A stretch of DNA of 64,000 nt from Sphingomonas sp. SORGH_AS_0950 (lineage in GTDB: Bacteria; Pseudomonadota; Alphaproteobacteria; Sphingomonadales; Sphingomonadaceae). The stretch covers positions 2,754,001 through 2,818,000 of the forward strand of contig NZ_JAUTAE010000001.1 of NCBI RefSeq assembly GCF_030818415.1, given 5' to 3'. Each line of letters begins with the position of its first letter. The stretch's first letter is position 1. Positions 44,511 to 53,269 of this stretch are shown here, piece by piece. Made by a program: the position numbers and the translations under genes. The notes beneath the pieces were generated by a model. That model did no database searches. It was not told the origin of the DNA and saw only the letters and a list, made by a program, of their open reading frames with translations.

Positions 44511-46481
44511 TCAGGCCGGGTTATGCTTGGCCAGGAAGGCGGCCATGGCTTTCAGGAATTCCAGCCGGTCCTCGGCGCGGGTGAAATGGTGGTCGGCCAG
44601 CGGTTGTTCGATGTAATTGACCGGCTTGCCCGCCGCCTTCAGCGCCGCGACCATCATCCGCGACTGGTTGACGGGCACGCGCTTGTCCGCCTTGCCGTGC
44701 ACGATCAACAGCGGGATCGTCATGTCGGCGGCGCCGAAACGCGGCGACACCGCGTGATAGTCGGGTGCCTGTTTCTGCAGCCAGTCGGCGCGCGTCTTGC
44801 TGAACAGGAAGCGCGAGTCGTAGCGCTTCATCGCCTGAAGGTCGGAGACGCCCGCATAGGAAATGGCGCAGCGATACAGCGCTCCGTCGCGCTGTGCCGC
44901 GCGCATGGCCGCATAACCGCCATAGGAGGCGCCGACCATGCAGACCCGCTTGGGATCGGCAATGCCTTCCTTGGCGAGATAGGTGACCGCGTCGTTGAGG
45001 TCGTCCTGCATCTTCAGGCCCCATTCGCCTTCTCCCTTGCGGGCAAAAGCGGTGCCATAGCCGGAGGAGCCGCGATAATTGGGCTGGATCACGGCATAGC
45101 CCAGCTCCGCCAGATACTGGGTCCACCAGTCCCAGCTTTCCGAATCGCGGGCGAACGGCCCGCCATGGGGCAGCACGATCAGCGGCAGGTTCCTGTCCGA
45201 CTTGCCACGCGGCAATGTCAGTATCGCCTCGATCGACGTGCCGTCGCGCGCGCTATAGCGGACGCTGCGCACCGGGGAGAGGCGCCGCCCGCGCAACTGC
45301 GCATTGTTCCAGGTCAGGAACTGCATGGTCCCGTAATCGATGTCCCAATAATAGAGTGCGCCCGCCTGGGACGCGCCGCCGACTTCGACCAGGAAGCGGT
45401 TCCGCACCTTGTCCCAGGAGGTGATCTCGGCGCGACGCGGCGCGACGGCCTTGTCGATCAGACCCTGCAATTCCTTGATCCGCGGATCGGTCCAGGCGTC
45501 GTGATAGGATTGGTCGGTATAGCGGATGGCGGAAATGTCGTTGCCCGCTTCGTTGCCGATGACCCCGTCAATGTCATAGCCGGTGACGCTGCTGAGCTTG
45601 CGGCCCAGCTTCAGGTCGGGAAGCGTGACTTCGTAGAGTGCGTCATAGCCGTCGCTGTCATCGATCGCGAGTGCGGTGCCGTCGGCGCGGAAGATGCGCG
45701 GAATCAACACCGATTCGTCCTTGCGGCCATTGGCGCGTGCGATGGTGTGGAACGATTCGGCATTGGACCGGCGATAGAGGACGCTCTTCTGCCGGGTGTC
45801 GTCGCTATAGCGCACGCCCATGCGCAACTGGCCGTCACCATCGGCATACCAGTCCCACACATCGGTCTGGCCGGAGGCGATCCGCTTGACCCGCCCGGTC
45901 GCGACATCCGCCTCGTACACCGACGGATAGACGTCCTGCATCTCGTAGATGCCGGTCTGCTTGGCGAACAGGATGCGGGTGCTGCCGTCGCGTGCGGTCC
46001 ACAGCAGTTCGTCGGCGCGGAAGCCCGAATTCTCCCAATCGATCCGCACCATCTTGGTCATGTCGGCGCGGATGCCGATCAGGCGGGTGACGTAATAATC
46101 CTCGCCCCGGATCGTGTCCTGGCTGCCCAGCCCGACGACCAGCCATTCGTCATTGACCCAGCGCCACCAATTCACGTCGACCTTGTCGCTGAGCGCGGCC
46201 AGCGCAGGCTTGCCCTGTCCCTTTATCAGCGGGGCGACCATCAGATATTGCTTGCCGTCGATCGCGCGCTTGGCGGCGATGCGGGTGCCGTCGGGCGACA
46301 AGGCCGGGCTGTCGAATTCGGGCAGCGCGGCAAAGGCCTCGACCGGGACGGGCGCGGCGGCCGCCGACGGACTGGCGGCCGTGGGCGGCGGGGCGGCCTG
46401 GTCCTGAGTCATCGCGGTCAGGCTCATCAGGGCAAGCGTCATCACCGACGCGCCCAGCATCCTCGTCACACCCGTCGTCAC
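44511..46481 (-). CDS. Periplasmic S9-family (prolyl oligopeptidase/DPP-like) peptidase
   Basis: The 656-residue serine peptidase has a signal-like N terminus (to about residue 30), a beta-propeller region (about 45-390) and a C-terminal alpha/beta-hydrolase domain. The nucleophile is in GASYGGYAAM, the Asp in HGKADKRVPV and the His in LADHHFTR. Such enzymes trim oligopeptides or acylated peptides in the periplasm. GTG at 46481 is chosen because AAGGGGGG lies six bases before it. It stands alone between infA and thiL and adds to the peptidase content of the window. Confidence 0.92.
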   Translation of the reverse strand: MTTGVTRMLGASVMTLALMSLTAMTQDQAAPPPTAASPSAAAAPVPVEAFAALPEFDSPALSPDGTRIAAKRAIDGKQYLMVAPLIKGQGKPALAALSDKVDVNWWRWVNDEWLVVGLGSQDTIRGEDYYVTRLIGIRADMTKMVRIDWENSGFRADELLWTARDGSTRILFAKQTGIYEMQDVYPSVYEADVATGRVKRIASGQTDVWDWYADGDGQLRMGVRYSDDTRQKSVLYRRSNAESFHTIARANGRKDESVLIPRIFRADGTALAIDDSDGYDALYEVTLPDLKLGRKLSSVTGYDIDGVIGNEAGNDISAIRYTDQSYHDAWTDPRIKELQGLIDKAVAPRRAEITSWDKVRNRFLVEVGGASQAGALYYWDIDYGTMQFLTWNNAQLRGRRLSPVRSVRYSARDGTSIEAILTLPRGKSDRNLPLIVLPHGGPFARDSESWDWWTQYLAELGYAVIQPNYRGSSGYGTAFARKGEGEWGLKMQDDLNDAVTYLAKEGIADPKRVCMVGASYGGYAAMRAAQRDGALYRCAISYAGVSDLQAMKRYDSRFLFSKTRADWLQKQAPDYHAVSPRFGAADMTIPLLIVHGKADKRVPVNQSRMMVAALKAAGKPVNYIEQPLADHHFTRAEDRLEFLKAMAAFLAKHNPA

Positions 46482-46562
46482 GCTATCCCCCCTTGGCCGG
46501 GCGATCTCCCCATGCCCTGATGATGCAGGTTAGCAGTGGGCGATCGGCGTGGAAAAGGAAAT

Positions 46563-47468
46563 TCAGCGCGAGGGCGCGTGCTCGAAACCAAGCCGTGCGG
46601 GCAGGGGAACCGGGCCGCCAGCGTCGAACAGGCGCAGGCCTTCGCCCGGACCGAACTGGCCGACCTGCGTCGCCGCGACGGGGGGCGGGGTGTCGGGGGG
46701 CAGGGCGAAGAGGAGTTCGTAATCGTCGCCCGCGGTCGCCGCGGCCAGCCGGGCGGCGCGATCCTCGCCGCCATGGCTGCGCGCCTCGGCGGAGAGCGGG
46801 ACCGAGTCGAGGTTGATCGCCACCGCCAGCCCGCTCGCGCCCGCCATGCGCATCGCGTCGATCAGCAGGCCGTCCGACACGTCCATCATCGCATGAACCA
46901 CGGGGCCCAGCGCGCGGCCTTCGGCCAGGCGCGGGACGGGGCGGCGATAGGCGTCGCGCAGGGCGGTGGGGCCATCGCCCTTCATCGCGATCGCGAGACC
47001 GAGCCCGGCATCGCCGATCGTCCCGGTGACCCACAGGCCGTCCCCCGCTTTGGCCCCGTCGCGCGACGGAGCGGCGGCGTCGCGGCCGAAGGCGGTCAGC
47101 GTCAGCGTCCGGGGCCCGCGCATCGTCACCGTGTCGCCGCCGATCAGCCGGGCCTGGAACCGGGTCAGCACGGCGTCGAGCCCGGCGAGGAACGCGCGGT
47201 CCCAGGCGGCGTCGCCCAGCGGATAGTTGAGCAGGACGCCCTCGACCAGCGCCCCCTTGGCGGCGAGGTCGGACAGGTTCGTCGCGACCAGCTTCCACGC
47301 CACATCGGCGGGCGGGTCATGGGGCAGGAAATGCACCCCCTCGACCAGCGTATCGGTGGTGACGACCAGCGGCGCGGCGGTCAGCACCGCGCTGTCGTCA
47401 ATCAGCCCGCGCGCGCCGGGATGCAGCGGCATCCGGCGCAACGCGGCGATGAACTCCGCCTCGGTCAT
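46563..47468 (-). CDS. thiL: Thiamine-monophosphate kinase
   Basis: ThiL phosphorylates thiamine phosphate to the cofactor thiamine pyrophosphate. The 301-residue protein has LIDDSAVL with the Mg-binding Asp residues, VVTTDTLVEGVHFL, WKLVATNLSDLAAKG, IGGDTVTM, MDVSDGLLIDAMRM and TAGDDYELLFA, all diagnostic of the PurM/ThiL fold. It follows nusB by 16 bases on the same strand, a frequent alphaproteobacterial pairing. ATG at 47468 gives the standard N terminus. Confidence 0.96.
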   Translation of the reverse strand: MTEAEFIAALRRMPLHPGARGLIDDSAVLTAAPLVVTTDTLVEGVHFLPHDPPADVAWKLVATNLSDLAAKGALVEGVLLNYPLGDAAWDRAFLAGLDAVLTRFQARLIGGDTVTMRGPRTLTLTAFGRDAAAPSRDGAKAGDGLWVTGTIGDAGLGLAIAMKGDGPTALRDAYRRPVPRLAEGRALGPVVHAMMDVSDGLLIDAMRMAGASGLAVAINLDSVPLSAEARSHGGEDRAARLAAATAGDDYELLFALPPDTPPPVAATQVGQFGPGEGLRLFDAGGPVPLPARLGFEHAPSR

Positions 47469-47484
47469 CGGGGCGGGTGGGGCT

Positions 47485-47940
47485 TCAGGCCCGCGCGACC
47501 TTGGCGATCGCGTCGAGCAGGCCGTTGACGAAGCCCGATTCGCGCTTTTCGTAAAAGGCGTGGGCGACGTCGACATATTCGCTGATGACCGCGCCGACCG
47601 GCACGTCGTGCCGCGCGAGCAGTTCGTAGGTGCCGGCGCGCAGGATCGCCTTCATCGGCTTGTCGAGCCGGTTCAGCGACCATCCCTTGGCCAGCTTGTC
47701 CTCGATCGCCCGGTCGATCTCGCCCAGGCGGGCATGCACGCCCTTCACGATGTCGTCGAAGAAATCGATGTCGGCATCGGCATATTCGACATCCTCGATG
47801 GTCGCGCCGATGCGGTGATTGTGGAATTCGTGGAGCAGCGTGGCCAGCGGCGTCTGTTCCATGTCGTGCTGATAAAGCGCCTGAACGGCGGCAAGGCGCG
47901 CGGCGGCGCGCGCCTGGGTACGGGCGGTGGGACGAGTCAT
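47485..47940 (-). CDS. nusB: Transcription antitermination protein NusB
   Basis: NusB with NusE (S10) binds boxA RNA to allow antitermination in rRNA operons. The 151-residue helical protein contains ARAAARLAAVQALYQHDMEQTPLATLLHEF near the N terminus, DIDFFDDIVKGV in the middle and the C-terminal ILRAGTYELLARHDVPVGAVISEYVDVAHAFYEKRESGFVNGLLDAIAK signature region (shown here as linked segments of it). ATG at 47940 is preferred to 47976. It is the first gene of nusB-thiL. Confidence 0.96.
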   Translation of the reverse strand: MTRPTARTQARAAARLAAVQALYQHDMEQTPLATLLHEFHNHRIGATIEDVEYADADIDFFDDIVKGVHARLGEIDRAIEDKLAKGWSLNRLDKPMKAILRAGTYELLARHDVPVGAVISEYVDVAHAFYEKRESGFVNGLLDAIAKVARA

Positions 47941-48001
47941 TGGCGGGCCTTTACCGGGCTGTCGCCAATTCGTCACGTATTTTGGGAGAGGCTGGGTGGG
48001 A

Positions 48002-48094
48002 CGTGGCCTTCGGCTTCGCTCAGGCTGAACGGAGGTTGGGGAACTGGGCTGGATACTAAGCCCCGTTCAGCCTGAGCGAAGTCGAAGGCCAAGG
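48002..48094. repeat. Family A inverted-repeat element
   Basis: GGCCTTCGGCTTCGCTCAGG (continuing CTGAACGGAGG) faces CCGTTCAGCCTGAGCGAAGT (continuing CGAAGGCC) across about 35 bases. It fills the space between nusB and the acetyltransferase gene, just beyond the stop of the latter. Confidence 0.9.
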
Positions 48095-48104
48095 GCCGAA
48101 ACCC

Positions 48105-48521
48105 TCACAACTCCCGACGGAAATACACCACCCGCTCGGTTTCGGCGAACCCCAGCGCGCGGTGCATCGCATGCGAGTCGGTATTGGCCAACTCGGCGTC
48201 TGACGCGAACTCGGCACAGCCCTGCGCCCGGCCCCAATCCGCCACCGCCGCGACCAGCGCCCCGGCCACCCCTTGGCGGCGATGGCCCGGATCGACATAC
48301 AGCCCTTCGAGAAAAAGCACCGGCGAGCCGTCGCAGCCATTGACGTAATCCCGCCGCACCGCCGCCTCGGCAAAGCCGATCACCCGGCCATTCTCCATTG
48401 CAACGAAATTGCCGTCACCCTCGGGCAAATCCGCCGGATCGCCCGCCTCCTCGCCCCAGAGCGCCGCCCGCAACGCCAGCCATCCTTCCCGATGCTCCGG
48501 CGCGGCGGGCGCGACGATCAT
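48105..48521 (-). CDS. GNAT acetyltransferase resembling aminoglycoside 6'-N-acetyltransferases
   Basis: The 138-residue protein is a single GNAT domain with the acetyl-CoA motif LEGLYVDPGHRRQGVAGALV. Several features match chromosomal AAC(6')-I enzymes by memory: GFAEAAVRRDYVNGCDGSPVLFLEG, ASDAELANTDSHAMHRALGFAETERVVYFRREL. The substrate in this host is untested and may be an unrelated amine. Its ATG overlaps the hisD stop (ATGA), so it is the last gene of hisG-hisD-GNAT and expressed with histidine synthesis. A family A repeat follows. Confidence 0.85.
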   Translation of the reverse strand: MIVAPAAPEHREGWLALRAALWGEEAGDPADLPEGDGNFVAMENGRVIGFAEAAVRRDYVNGCDGSPVLFLEGLYVDPGHRRQGVAGALVAAVADWGRAQGCAEFASDAELANTDSHAMHRALGFAETERVVYFRREL

Positions 48522-49813
48522 CGGTTGAGCCGCAACCGCAGCGCCACCGACTTGGCATGTGCCGGAAGCCCCTCGGCATGCGCCAGCGCCACCGTCGCGG
48601 GGCCGAGCTCGGCCAGCGCAGTCTCGGTCAGGCCCAGGAAGCTGGTCCGCTTCATGAAGTCGAGCACCGACAGCCCGCTGGCGAAGCGCGCGCGGCGCCC
48701 CGTGGGCAGGACATGGTTCGGCCCGGCGACATAATCGCCGATCGCTTCCGGGGTATGGCGGCCCAGGAACACCGAGCCCGCATGGCGCAGCCGGTCGAAC
48801 AGGGCCTGCGGATCGTCCACCGCCAGTTCCAGATGCTCGGGCGCGAGCCGGTCGACCAGCGGCATCGCGGCCTCCAGCGAATCGACCACGATGATCGCGC
48901 CATTCGCATCCCAGGCGGTGCGCGCGACGCTGGCGGTCGCCAGTTCGGGAATCTGCCGGTCGACGGCTTCGGCCACGCGGGTCGCGAAGTCGGTATCGTC
49001 GGTGAACAGGATCGACTGGGTGACGGTGTCGTGCTCGGCCTGGCTCAACAGGTCGGCGGCGATCCAGTCGGGGTCGTTCTTGCCGTCGGCCACCACGACG
49101 ATCTCGGAGGGGCCCGCGACCATATCGATGCCGACCATGCCATAGACCTGGCGCTTGGCCTCCGCGACCCAGGCATTGCCGGGGCCGGTGACGACATCGA
49201 CCCGCTGGATGCGGCCCGCACCATAAGCCAGCGCGCCCACGGCCTGTGCGCCGCCGACCCGCCATACCTCGTCCACCCCCGCCAGATGCGCGGCGGCGAG
49301 GACGAGATGGTTGATCTCGCCCTTCGGGGTCGGCGTGACCATCACCAGCCGCTCGACCCCGGCCACCTTGGCGGGGATCGCGTTCATCAGCAGCGAGGAG
49401 GGATAGGCCGCGCGGCCGCCGGGGACATAGATTCCGGCCGCGTCGACCGCCGTCCAGCGCGCGCCCAGCCGTACGCCCTGCGCATCGACATAGTCGGTGT
49501 CGGTCGGCTTCTGCTTTTCGTGATAGGCGCGGATGCGCGCGGCGGCGAGGTCGAGCGCGGCGCGCAGTTCGGGCTCCAGCGCGTCATAGGCGTCGCGGCA
49601 ATCGGCCGGTTCGATCCGCCAGCCGGTTTCGGCCAGGTCGTGTCCGTCGAACTGCTTGGTGAAGGCCGCCACCGCCGCCTCGCCATCGTCGCGCACCGCA
49701 CGCAGGATCACCTGCACGTCGCGCGCGACATCGGCATCGCTCTCGCGCCGGGCATCGACCAGTTCGTCGAACGCGGCGGCAAAGCCCGATTCTTGCGTGT
49801 TCAGCCGGATCAT
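48518..49813 (-). CDS. hisD: Histidinol dehydrogenase
   Basis: HisD oxidises L-histidinol to histidine in two NAD-dependent steps, the end of the pathway. The 431-residue protein contains [26 protein letters not shown], the [17 protein letters not shown] cofactor region, SQAEHD with zinc ligands Gln and His, and APEHLEL with the catalytic Glu-His pair, followed by [16 protein letters not shown] at 49813 overlaps the hisG stop (ATGA). Longer versions of this frame run into hisG and are rejected. Confidence 0.97.
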   Translation of the reverse strand: MIRLNTQESGFAAAFDELVDARRESDADVARDVQVILRAVRDDGEAAVAAFTKQFDGHDLAETGWRIEPADCRDAYDALEPELRAALDLAAARIRAYHEKQKPTDTDYVDAQGVRLGARWTAVDAAGIYVPGGRAAYPSSLLMNAIPAKVAGVERLVMVTPTPKGEINHLVLAAAHLAGVDEVWRVGGAQAVGALAYGAGRIQRVDVVTGPGNAWVAEAKRQVYGMVGIDMVAGPSEIVVVADGKNDPDWIAADLLSQAEHDTVTQSILFTDDTDFATRVAEAVDRQIPELATASVARTAWDANGAIIVVDSLEAAMPLVDRLAPEHLELAVDDPQALFDRLRHAGSVFLGRHTPEAIGDYVAGPNHVLPTGRRARFASGLSVLDFMKRTSFLGLTETALAELGPATVALAHAEGLPAHAKSVALRLRLNR

Positions 49814-50472
49814 GCCGCTTCCCTCTCGGCCACCGCGCGGCGGAACGCCTCGACCAGCGGCACCACGGCGCTGCGCGTCTTCATCGCAGCGCGGTTGACG
49901 ACCAGCCGCGAGGTGACCTCCTCGATCACCTCCACCTCGACCAGCCCGTTTTCCTTCAGCGTGCGGCCCGACGACACCAGGTCGACGATGCGCGGTGCCA
50001 GGCCCAGCGTCGGGGCCAGCTCCATCGCGCCGTTCAGCTTGACGCACTCGGCCTGCACGCCCCGCGCGGCGAAGTGGCGGCTGGTGATATGCGGATATTT
50101 GGTCGCGACGCGGACATGGCTCCATCCGCGCGGATCGTCGCCCTCCGCCATCGCGACGGGCTCGGCGACCGAGATGCGGCAATGGCCGATCTTCAGGTCG
50201 ACGGGCGCGTACAGCTCGGAATAGCCGAATTCGGACAGCACGTCCGATCCGACGATACCCAGCTGTGCCGCGCCATGCGCGACGAAGGTGGCGACGTCGA
50301 AGGCGCGGACGCGGATCAGCTCGATGCCGGGGACATCGGTCGCGAAGCGCAGCGCGCGGCTGTCCTTGTCGGTGAAGGCCGGTTCGGGCCGGATGCCGGC
50401 GGCGGCGAGCAGCGGCAGCGCCTCGGCCAGGATGCGTCCCTTGGGGACGGCGATGATGAGCGGCTGGACCAT
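49810..50472 (-). CDS. hisG: ATP phosphoribosyltransferase, short (HisZ-dependent) form
   Basis: HisG condenses ATP with PRPP to open histidine synthesis. The 220-residue length corresponds to the short form that lacks the C-terminal regulatory domain and needs the HisRS-like partner HisZ. Motifs include [30 protein letters not shown] and the PRPP-binding [30 protein letters not shown] segment (ELAPTLGLA here). HisZ is not in the window. ATG at 50472 gives the canonical N terminus. It heads the hisG-hisD-GNAT operon. Confidence 0.96.
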   Translation of the reverse strand: MVQPLIIAVPKGRILAEALPLLAAAGIRPEPAFTDKDSRALRFATDVPGIELIRVRAFDVATFVAHGAAQLGIVGSDVLSEFGYSELYAPVDLKIGHCRISVAEPVAMAEGDDPRGWSHVRVATKYPHITSRHFAARGVQAECVKLNGAMELAPTLGLAPRIVDLVSSGRTLKENGLVEVEVIEEVTSRLVVNRAAMKTRSAVVPLVEAFRRAVAEREAA

Positions 50473-50524
50473 GAGGATCGGGGGCTTAACCCCCGCCATC
50501 GGGGATCGCAATGTCGTTTCCCTT

Positions 50525-50650
50525 CCTCCCCTGCAAGGGGAGGTGGCATCGCGTCAGCGATGACGGAGGGGTGTCACCCTGTCGAGAACGCCCCTGCCCC
50601 TCCACCACCGCTTCGCGGCGGTCCCCCTCCCCAAGCAAAGCTTGGGGAGG
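50525..50650. repeat. Family C intergenic repeat, copy 2
   Basis: It begins with the same CCTCCCCTGCAAGGGGAGG and TGGCA as the copy at 39019, but its core is TCGC-GTCA-GCGA instead of GGCC-GCA-GGCC, and TGACGGAGGGGTGT follows again. A further hairpin (CCGCTTCGCGGCGG) and CCTCCCCAAGCAAAGCTTGG, pairing into GGGGAGG, close the element. It lies between hisG and the L,D-transpeptidase gene. Confidence 0.85.
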
Positions 50651-50657
50651 ATGGGAT

Positions 50658-51386
50658 TTACACCTTTGCGGCGTAGATCATCCGGCCGGGGCCGAGATTG
50701 GCGAACACCCGGTCCAAGTCGCTCTCGCCGACCGCGAAGCAGCCCTGGCTGCGGCCCAGCATGCCATGGGTGCGGATCATGTCGCGATTGGCGTACCAGG
50801 CCGAATGGATCACGATCGCGCGGCCCAGCGCATTGTCGTTGGTCGGATCGAGCCCGACCAGACGCTGCGACCGGCCATGCTTGCCGACATAATAATCGTC
50901 GGTCAGGAAGGCACCCTCGCTGCTGGCATTCGAGTTGAACGCATTCGAGAAGCGCTGGAGATAGCCGCTGTGCGACGGGTCCGACCCGCTGCCGTGCGAG
51001 ACGAGCAGCGACTGGCTCTTGCCGCTGACCAGATCGATCAGGTGGAGGCGCGGTTCGGACGAGCCGACCGCGAAGTCGACGATCGCCATCCGGTCGCGCT
51101 GGCCGATCCGTCCGTTATGCCGTTGCAGCGACGCCATCGCCGCGCGCAGCAGTTCCGGACGCACCACCCGCGACGAGGCCAGGATCGGCTGCGCCGGGAT
51201 CGGATCGGGCGCACCGGGCAGCGTGGGATGTTTCGGAACCGGCGGCTGGCGAAGTGGGCGGAGATCCCCCGCGGTCAGGCGACCCCGGGCGTTTGCCGCA
51301 CCCGGAACCGCGAGCGCCCCGGCCAACACCAGCGCGTTCTTCAACAGCGCGCGCCGACCCGGCGCAGCGTCCAGATTTTCGAGCAT
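50658..51386 (-). CDS. Murein L,D-transpeptidase catalytic-domain family protein (YkuD_2)
   Basis: The 242-residue protein has an N-terminal export signal (RRALLKNALVLAGALAVPGAANA, with a twin Arg just before the hydrophobic run) and a C-terminal domain with HGMLGRSQGCFAV, in which the Cys and His would be the catalytic pair. This YkuD_2-type family is predicted to remodel peptidoglycan cross-links in the periplasm. The order and spacing differ from the classical L,D-transpeptidase on the other side of the intergenic region, which is divergent from this gene. ATG at 51386. Confidence 0.85.
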   Translation of the reverse strand: MLENLDAAPGRRALLKNALVLAGALAVPGAANARGRLTAGDLRPLRQPPVPKHPTLPGAPDPIPAQPILASSRVVRPELLRAAMASLQRHNGRIGQRDRMAIVDFAVGSSEPRLHLIDLVSGKSQSLLVSHGSGSDPSHSGYLQRFSNAFNSNASSEGAFLTDDYYVGKHGRSQRLVGLDPTNDNALGRAIVIHSAWYANRDMIRTHGMLGRSQGCFAVGESDLDRVFANLGPGRMIYAAKV

Positions 51387-51584
51387 TATGATCCTTCAAA
51401 CCCCAGAATTCCCGCGACTCCTAGATAGCAGGGAAGGGGCCGTTTTTCTGCCCTTCCCCCTATCGGTTGATCGCTTGGTTCCATCGATTCGGCGAAAGTT
51501 CCGGCTCAGCGTAAAAAATTTCGCTCGGCACCAAATGTGGCTTGACGTGTTTAAGAAATTATGAACTCGCCAAGGAAAAGGGAT

Positions 51585-52187
51585 ATGAAGGCTTTCGCTT
51601 TTGCCGCCCTGCTCGGGGTGACCACTCTGGGTTTGGCCGCACCCGCTTTCGCCGAAGAGGGGCCTGCCACCGCCACCATCGCCCAGGCCGCCGCCGCGCT
51701 GGCGCCCAACCGATTCGTCTGGGCCGATCCGCAAATGGCGGCGGTCGATCCGGTCGCCCAGCCGGTGACGGTCGTCGTCAGCCTGCCGATGCAGCGCGCC
51801 TATGTCTATCGTGGCGACACGATGATCGCGGCGGCGTCGGTATCGACGGGCAAGGATGGCAAGGACACGCCGGTCGGCATCTTCCCGATCCTGCAGAAGC
51901 GCGAGATGCATCGCAGCAATCTCTACAATTCGGCGCCGATGCCGTTCATGCAGCGGCTGACCTGGGACGGCGTGGCGCTGCACGCGGGCAACAATCCCGG
52001 ATTTCCCGATTCGCATGGCTGTATCCGGCTGCCCAGCGCCTTTGCCAAGAAGCTGTTCTCGATCACTACGGTCGGGACCAATGTGATCGTCACCGACCAG
52101 ATGGTCGGAGATCATCTCGATCCGGCGCTGCTGGATACCGAGGCAAGCCAGGCCAATCAGGCGCAGTTGGCGTCGCTGGCGCGGTGA
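51585..52187 (+). CDS. L,D-transpeptidase (YkuD domain)
   Basis: The 200-residue protein has a signal peptide (MKAFAFAALLGVTTLGLAAPAFA) and a YkuD domain at about residues 60-165, ending in the catalytic motif HGCIRL (DSHGCIRLPSAFAKKLF). Such enzymes form 3-3 cross-links or anchor lipoproteins to peptidoglycan. ATG at 51585 is chosen because AAGGAAAAGGG precedes it and it starts the signal peptide. It is divergent from the YkuD_2 gene across 198 bases, so shared control is plausible. Confidence 0.92.
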   Translation: MKAFAFAALLGVTTLGLAAPAFAEEGPATATIAQAAAALAPNRFVWADPQMAAVDPVAQPVTVVVSLPMQRAYVYRGDTMIAAASVSTGKDGKDTPVGIFPILQKREMHRSNLYNSAPMPFMQRLTWDGVALHAGNNPGFPDSHGCIRLPSAFAKKLFSITTVGTNVIVTDQMVGDHLDPALLDTEASQANQAQLASLAR

Positions 52188-52196
52188 GGTCGGGGC

Positions 52197-52270
52197 GTGG
52201 CCTTCGACTACGCTCAGGCTGAACGGAGTTTGCTCCCGCGTTCCGTTCACGCTGAGCGAAGTCAAAGCGC
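52197..52270. repeat. Family A inverted-repeat element, diverged
   Basis: GGCCTTCGACTACGCTCAGG (continuing CTGAACGGA) faces TCCGTTCACGCTGAGCGAAG (continuing TCAAAG) across about 17 bases. Both arms carry substitutions relative to the other copies. It sits between the convergent L,D-transpeptidase and HAD genes. Confidence 0.87.
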
Positions 52271-52287
52271 ACGGGCTGGCCGTGCGG

Positions 52288-52917
52288 CTAGGCCACCAAC
52301 CCCAATTCCCGAAGCTGCGGCCGAAGCGTCGCCTCGTCGGTGAAATGCAGCGCATGGATTCCCATCGCCGCCGCCGCATCGATATTGGCGCGATTGTCGT
52401 CGATGAATACCGCCTGCCCCGGCTCCAGCCCGAACCGGGCGAGCGCGAGGGCGTAGATGGCGGGGTCGGGCTTCACCAGCTTCTCGTCGCCCGACACCAC
52501 GATGGCGCGGAAACGATCGAACAACGCCGCCTCGCGCGCCCGGAAGGGCGGCCAGAATTCATGGCTGAAGTTCGTGATCGCGAACAGCGGGACGCCCGCC
52601 GAATCGAGTTCGGCGACCAGTTCATGCATCCCCGGTATCGGATCGCCGATGCTCTCGCCGAAGCGCGGGCCCCAGGCGGCGATCAAGTCGCGATGCTGCG
52701 GGTATAGCGCGATCAGCTCCGCCGAGGTGTCGGCGAAGTCGCGGCCCGCATCATGCTGGAAATGCCACTCGGTCGTGACGACATCGCGGACAAACGCATC
52801 GAGCGCCCGATCGTCCGCGATCAGGCGCCGATACAGGATCCGGGGATCCCAGTCGTAGAGTACGCGACCGACGTCGAAGATGACGGCGGTCGGCCGATCG
52901 GAACGGGCCGCGGACAC
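52288..52917 (-). CDS. HAD-superfamily hydrolase
   Basis: The 209-residue phosphatase-like protein has motif I in AVIFDVGRVLYDWD (nucleophile Asp), motif II in FAITNFS (Thr), Lys in SGDEKLVKPDPAIY and motif IV in AVFIDDNRANIDAA. This is the haloacid dehalogenase subclass IA pattern, closest in style to YihX-type sugar phosphatases; the substrate is unknown. GTG at 52917 has GAGG eight bases upstream; a TTG at 52950 would add 11 residues. It follows rpmJ on the same strand. Confidence 0.87.
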   Translation of the reverse strand: MSAARSDRPTAVIFDVGRVLYDWDPRILYRRLIADDRALDAFVRDVVTTEWHFQHDAGRDFADTSAELIALYPQHRDLIAAWGPRFGESIGDPIPGMHELVAELDSAGVPLFAITNFSHEFWPPFRAREAALFDRFRAIVVSGDEKLVKPDPAIYALALARFGLEPGQAVFIDDNRANIDAAAAMGIHALHFTDEATLRPQLRELGLVA

Positions 52918-52956
52918 GCCGCCAGCCTCGTCCTGTTCGATCAGCCCCAAGAGCGA

Positions 52957-53082
52957 TTAGCCCTGGCGCGCCTTGAAACGACGGTTGGTCTTGTTGATGA
53001 CATAGGTGCGGCCGCGACGGCGGATCACGCGGTTGTCCCGGTGGCGATCCTTGAGCGACTTCAGGGAATTGCGGATCTTCAT
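52957..53082 (-). CDS. rpmJ: 50S ribosomal protein L36, Cys-free type
   Basis: The 41-residue protein reads [20 protein letters not shown] then [21 protein letters not shown]. It matches the longer L36 form (type B, YkgO-like) that lacks the CxxC...CxxxxH zinc motif. In some bacteria this form replaces the zinc version when zinc is scarce; in many alphaproteobacteria it is the only L36. Whether another copy exists cannot be seen here. The ATG at 53082 is the only start giving the conserved N terminus. Confidence 0.95.
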   Translation of the reverse strand: MKIRNSLKSLKDRHRDNRVIRRRGRTYVINKTNRRFKARQG

Positions 53083-53269
53083 GATCGATTCGCTTCTTTT
53101 GAACTGGAGGGTGATCTGGAAAGCGTCGCCGCCTAGTGGCAAAGGGCGGCCAAGTCAAGGTTGGGGCATGACATGACGGTCATCCGCTACGCGGCCTCTT
53201 CCGCCGCTGGATCAACCCCCATATGTCATGCGTTGCCCATCCGTAACATCTTCAAGGTGCCCCCCACTC

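Noticed and set aside
44295..46520. 741-codon plus-strand frame opposite the S9 peptidase
   Set aside because: The minus-strand protein has an intact catalytic triad; the plus frame has no recognisable domain and no ribosome binding site.
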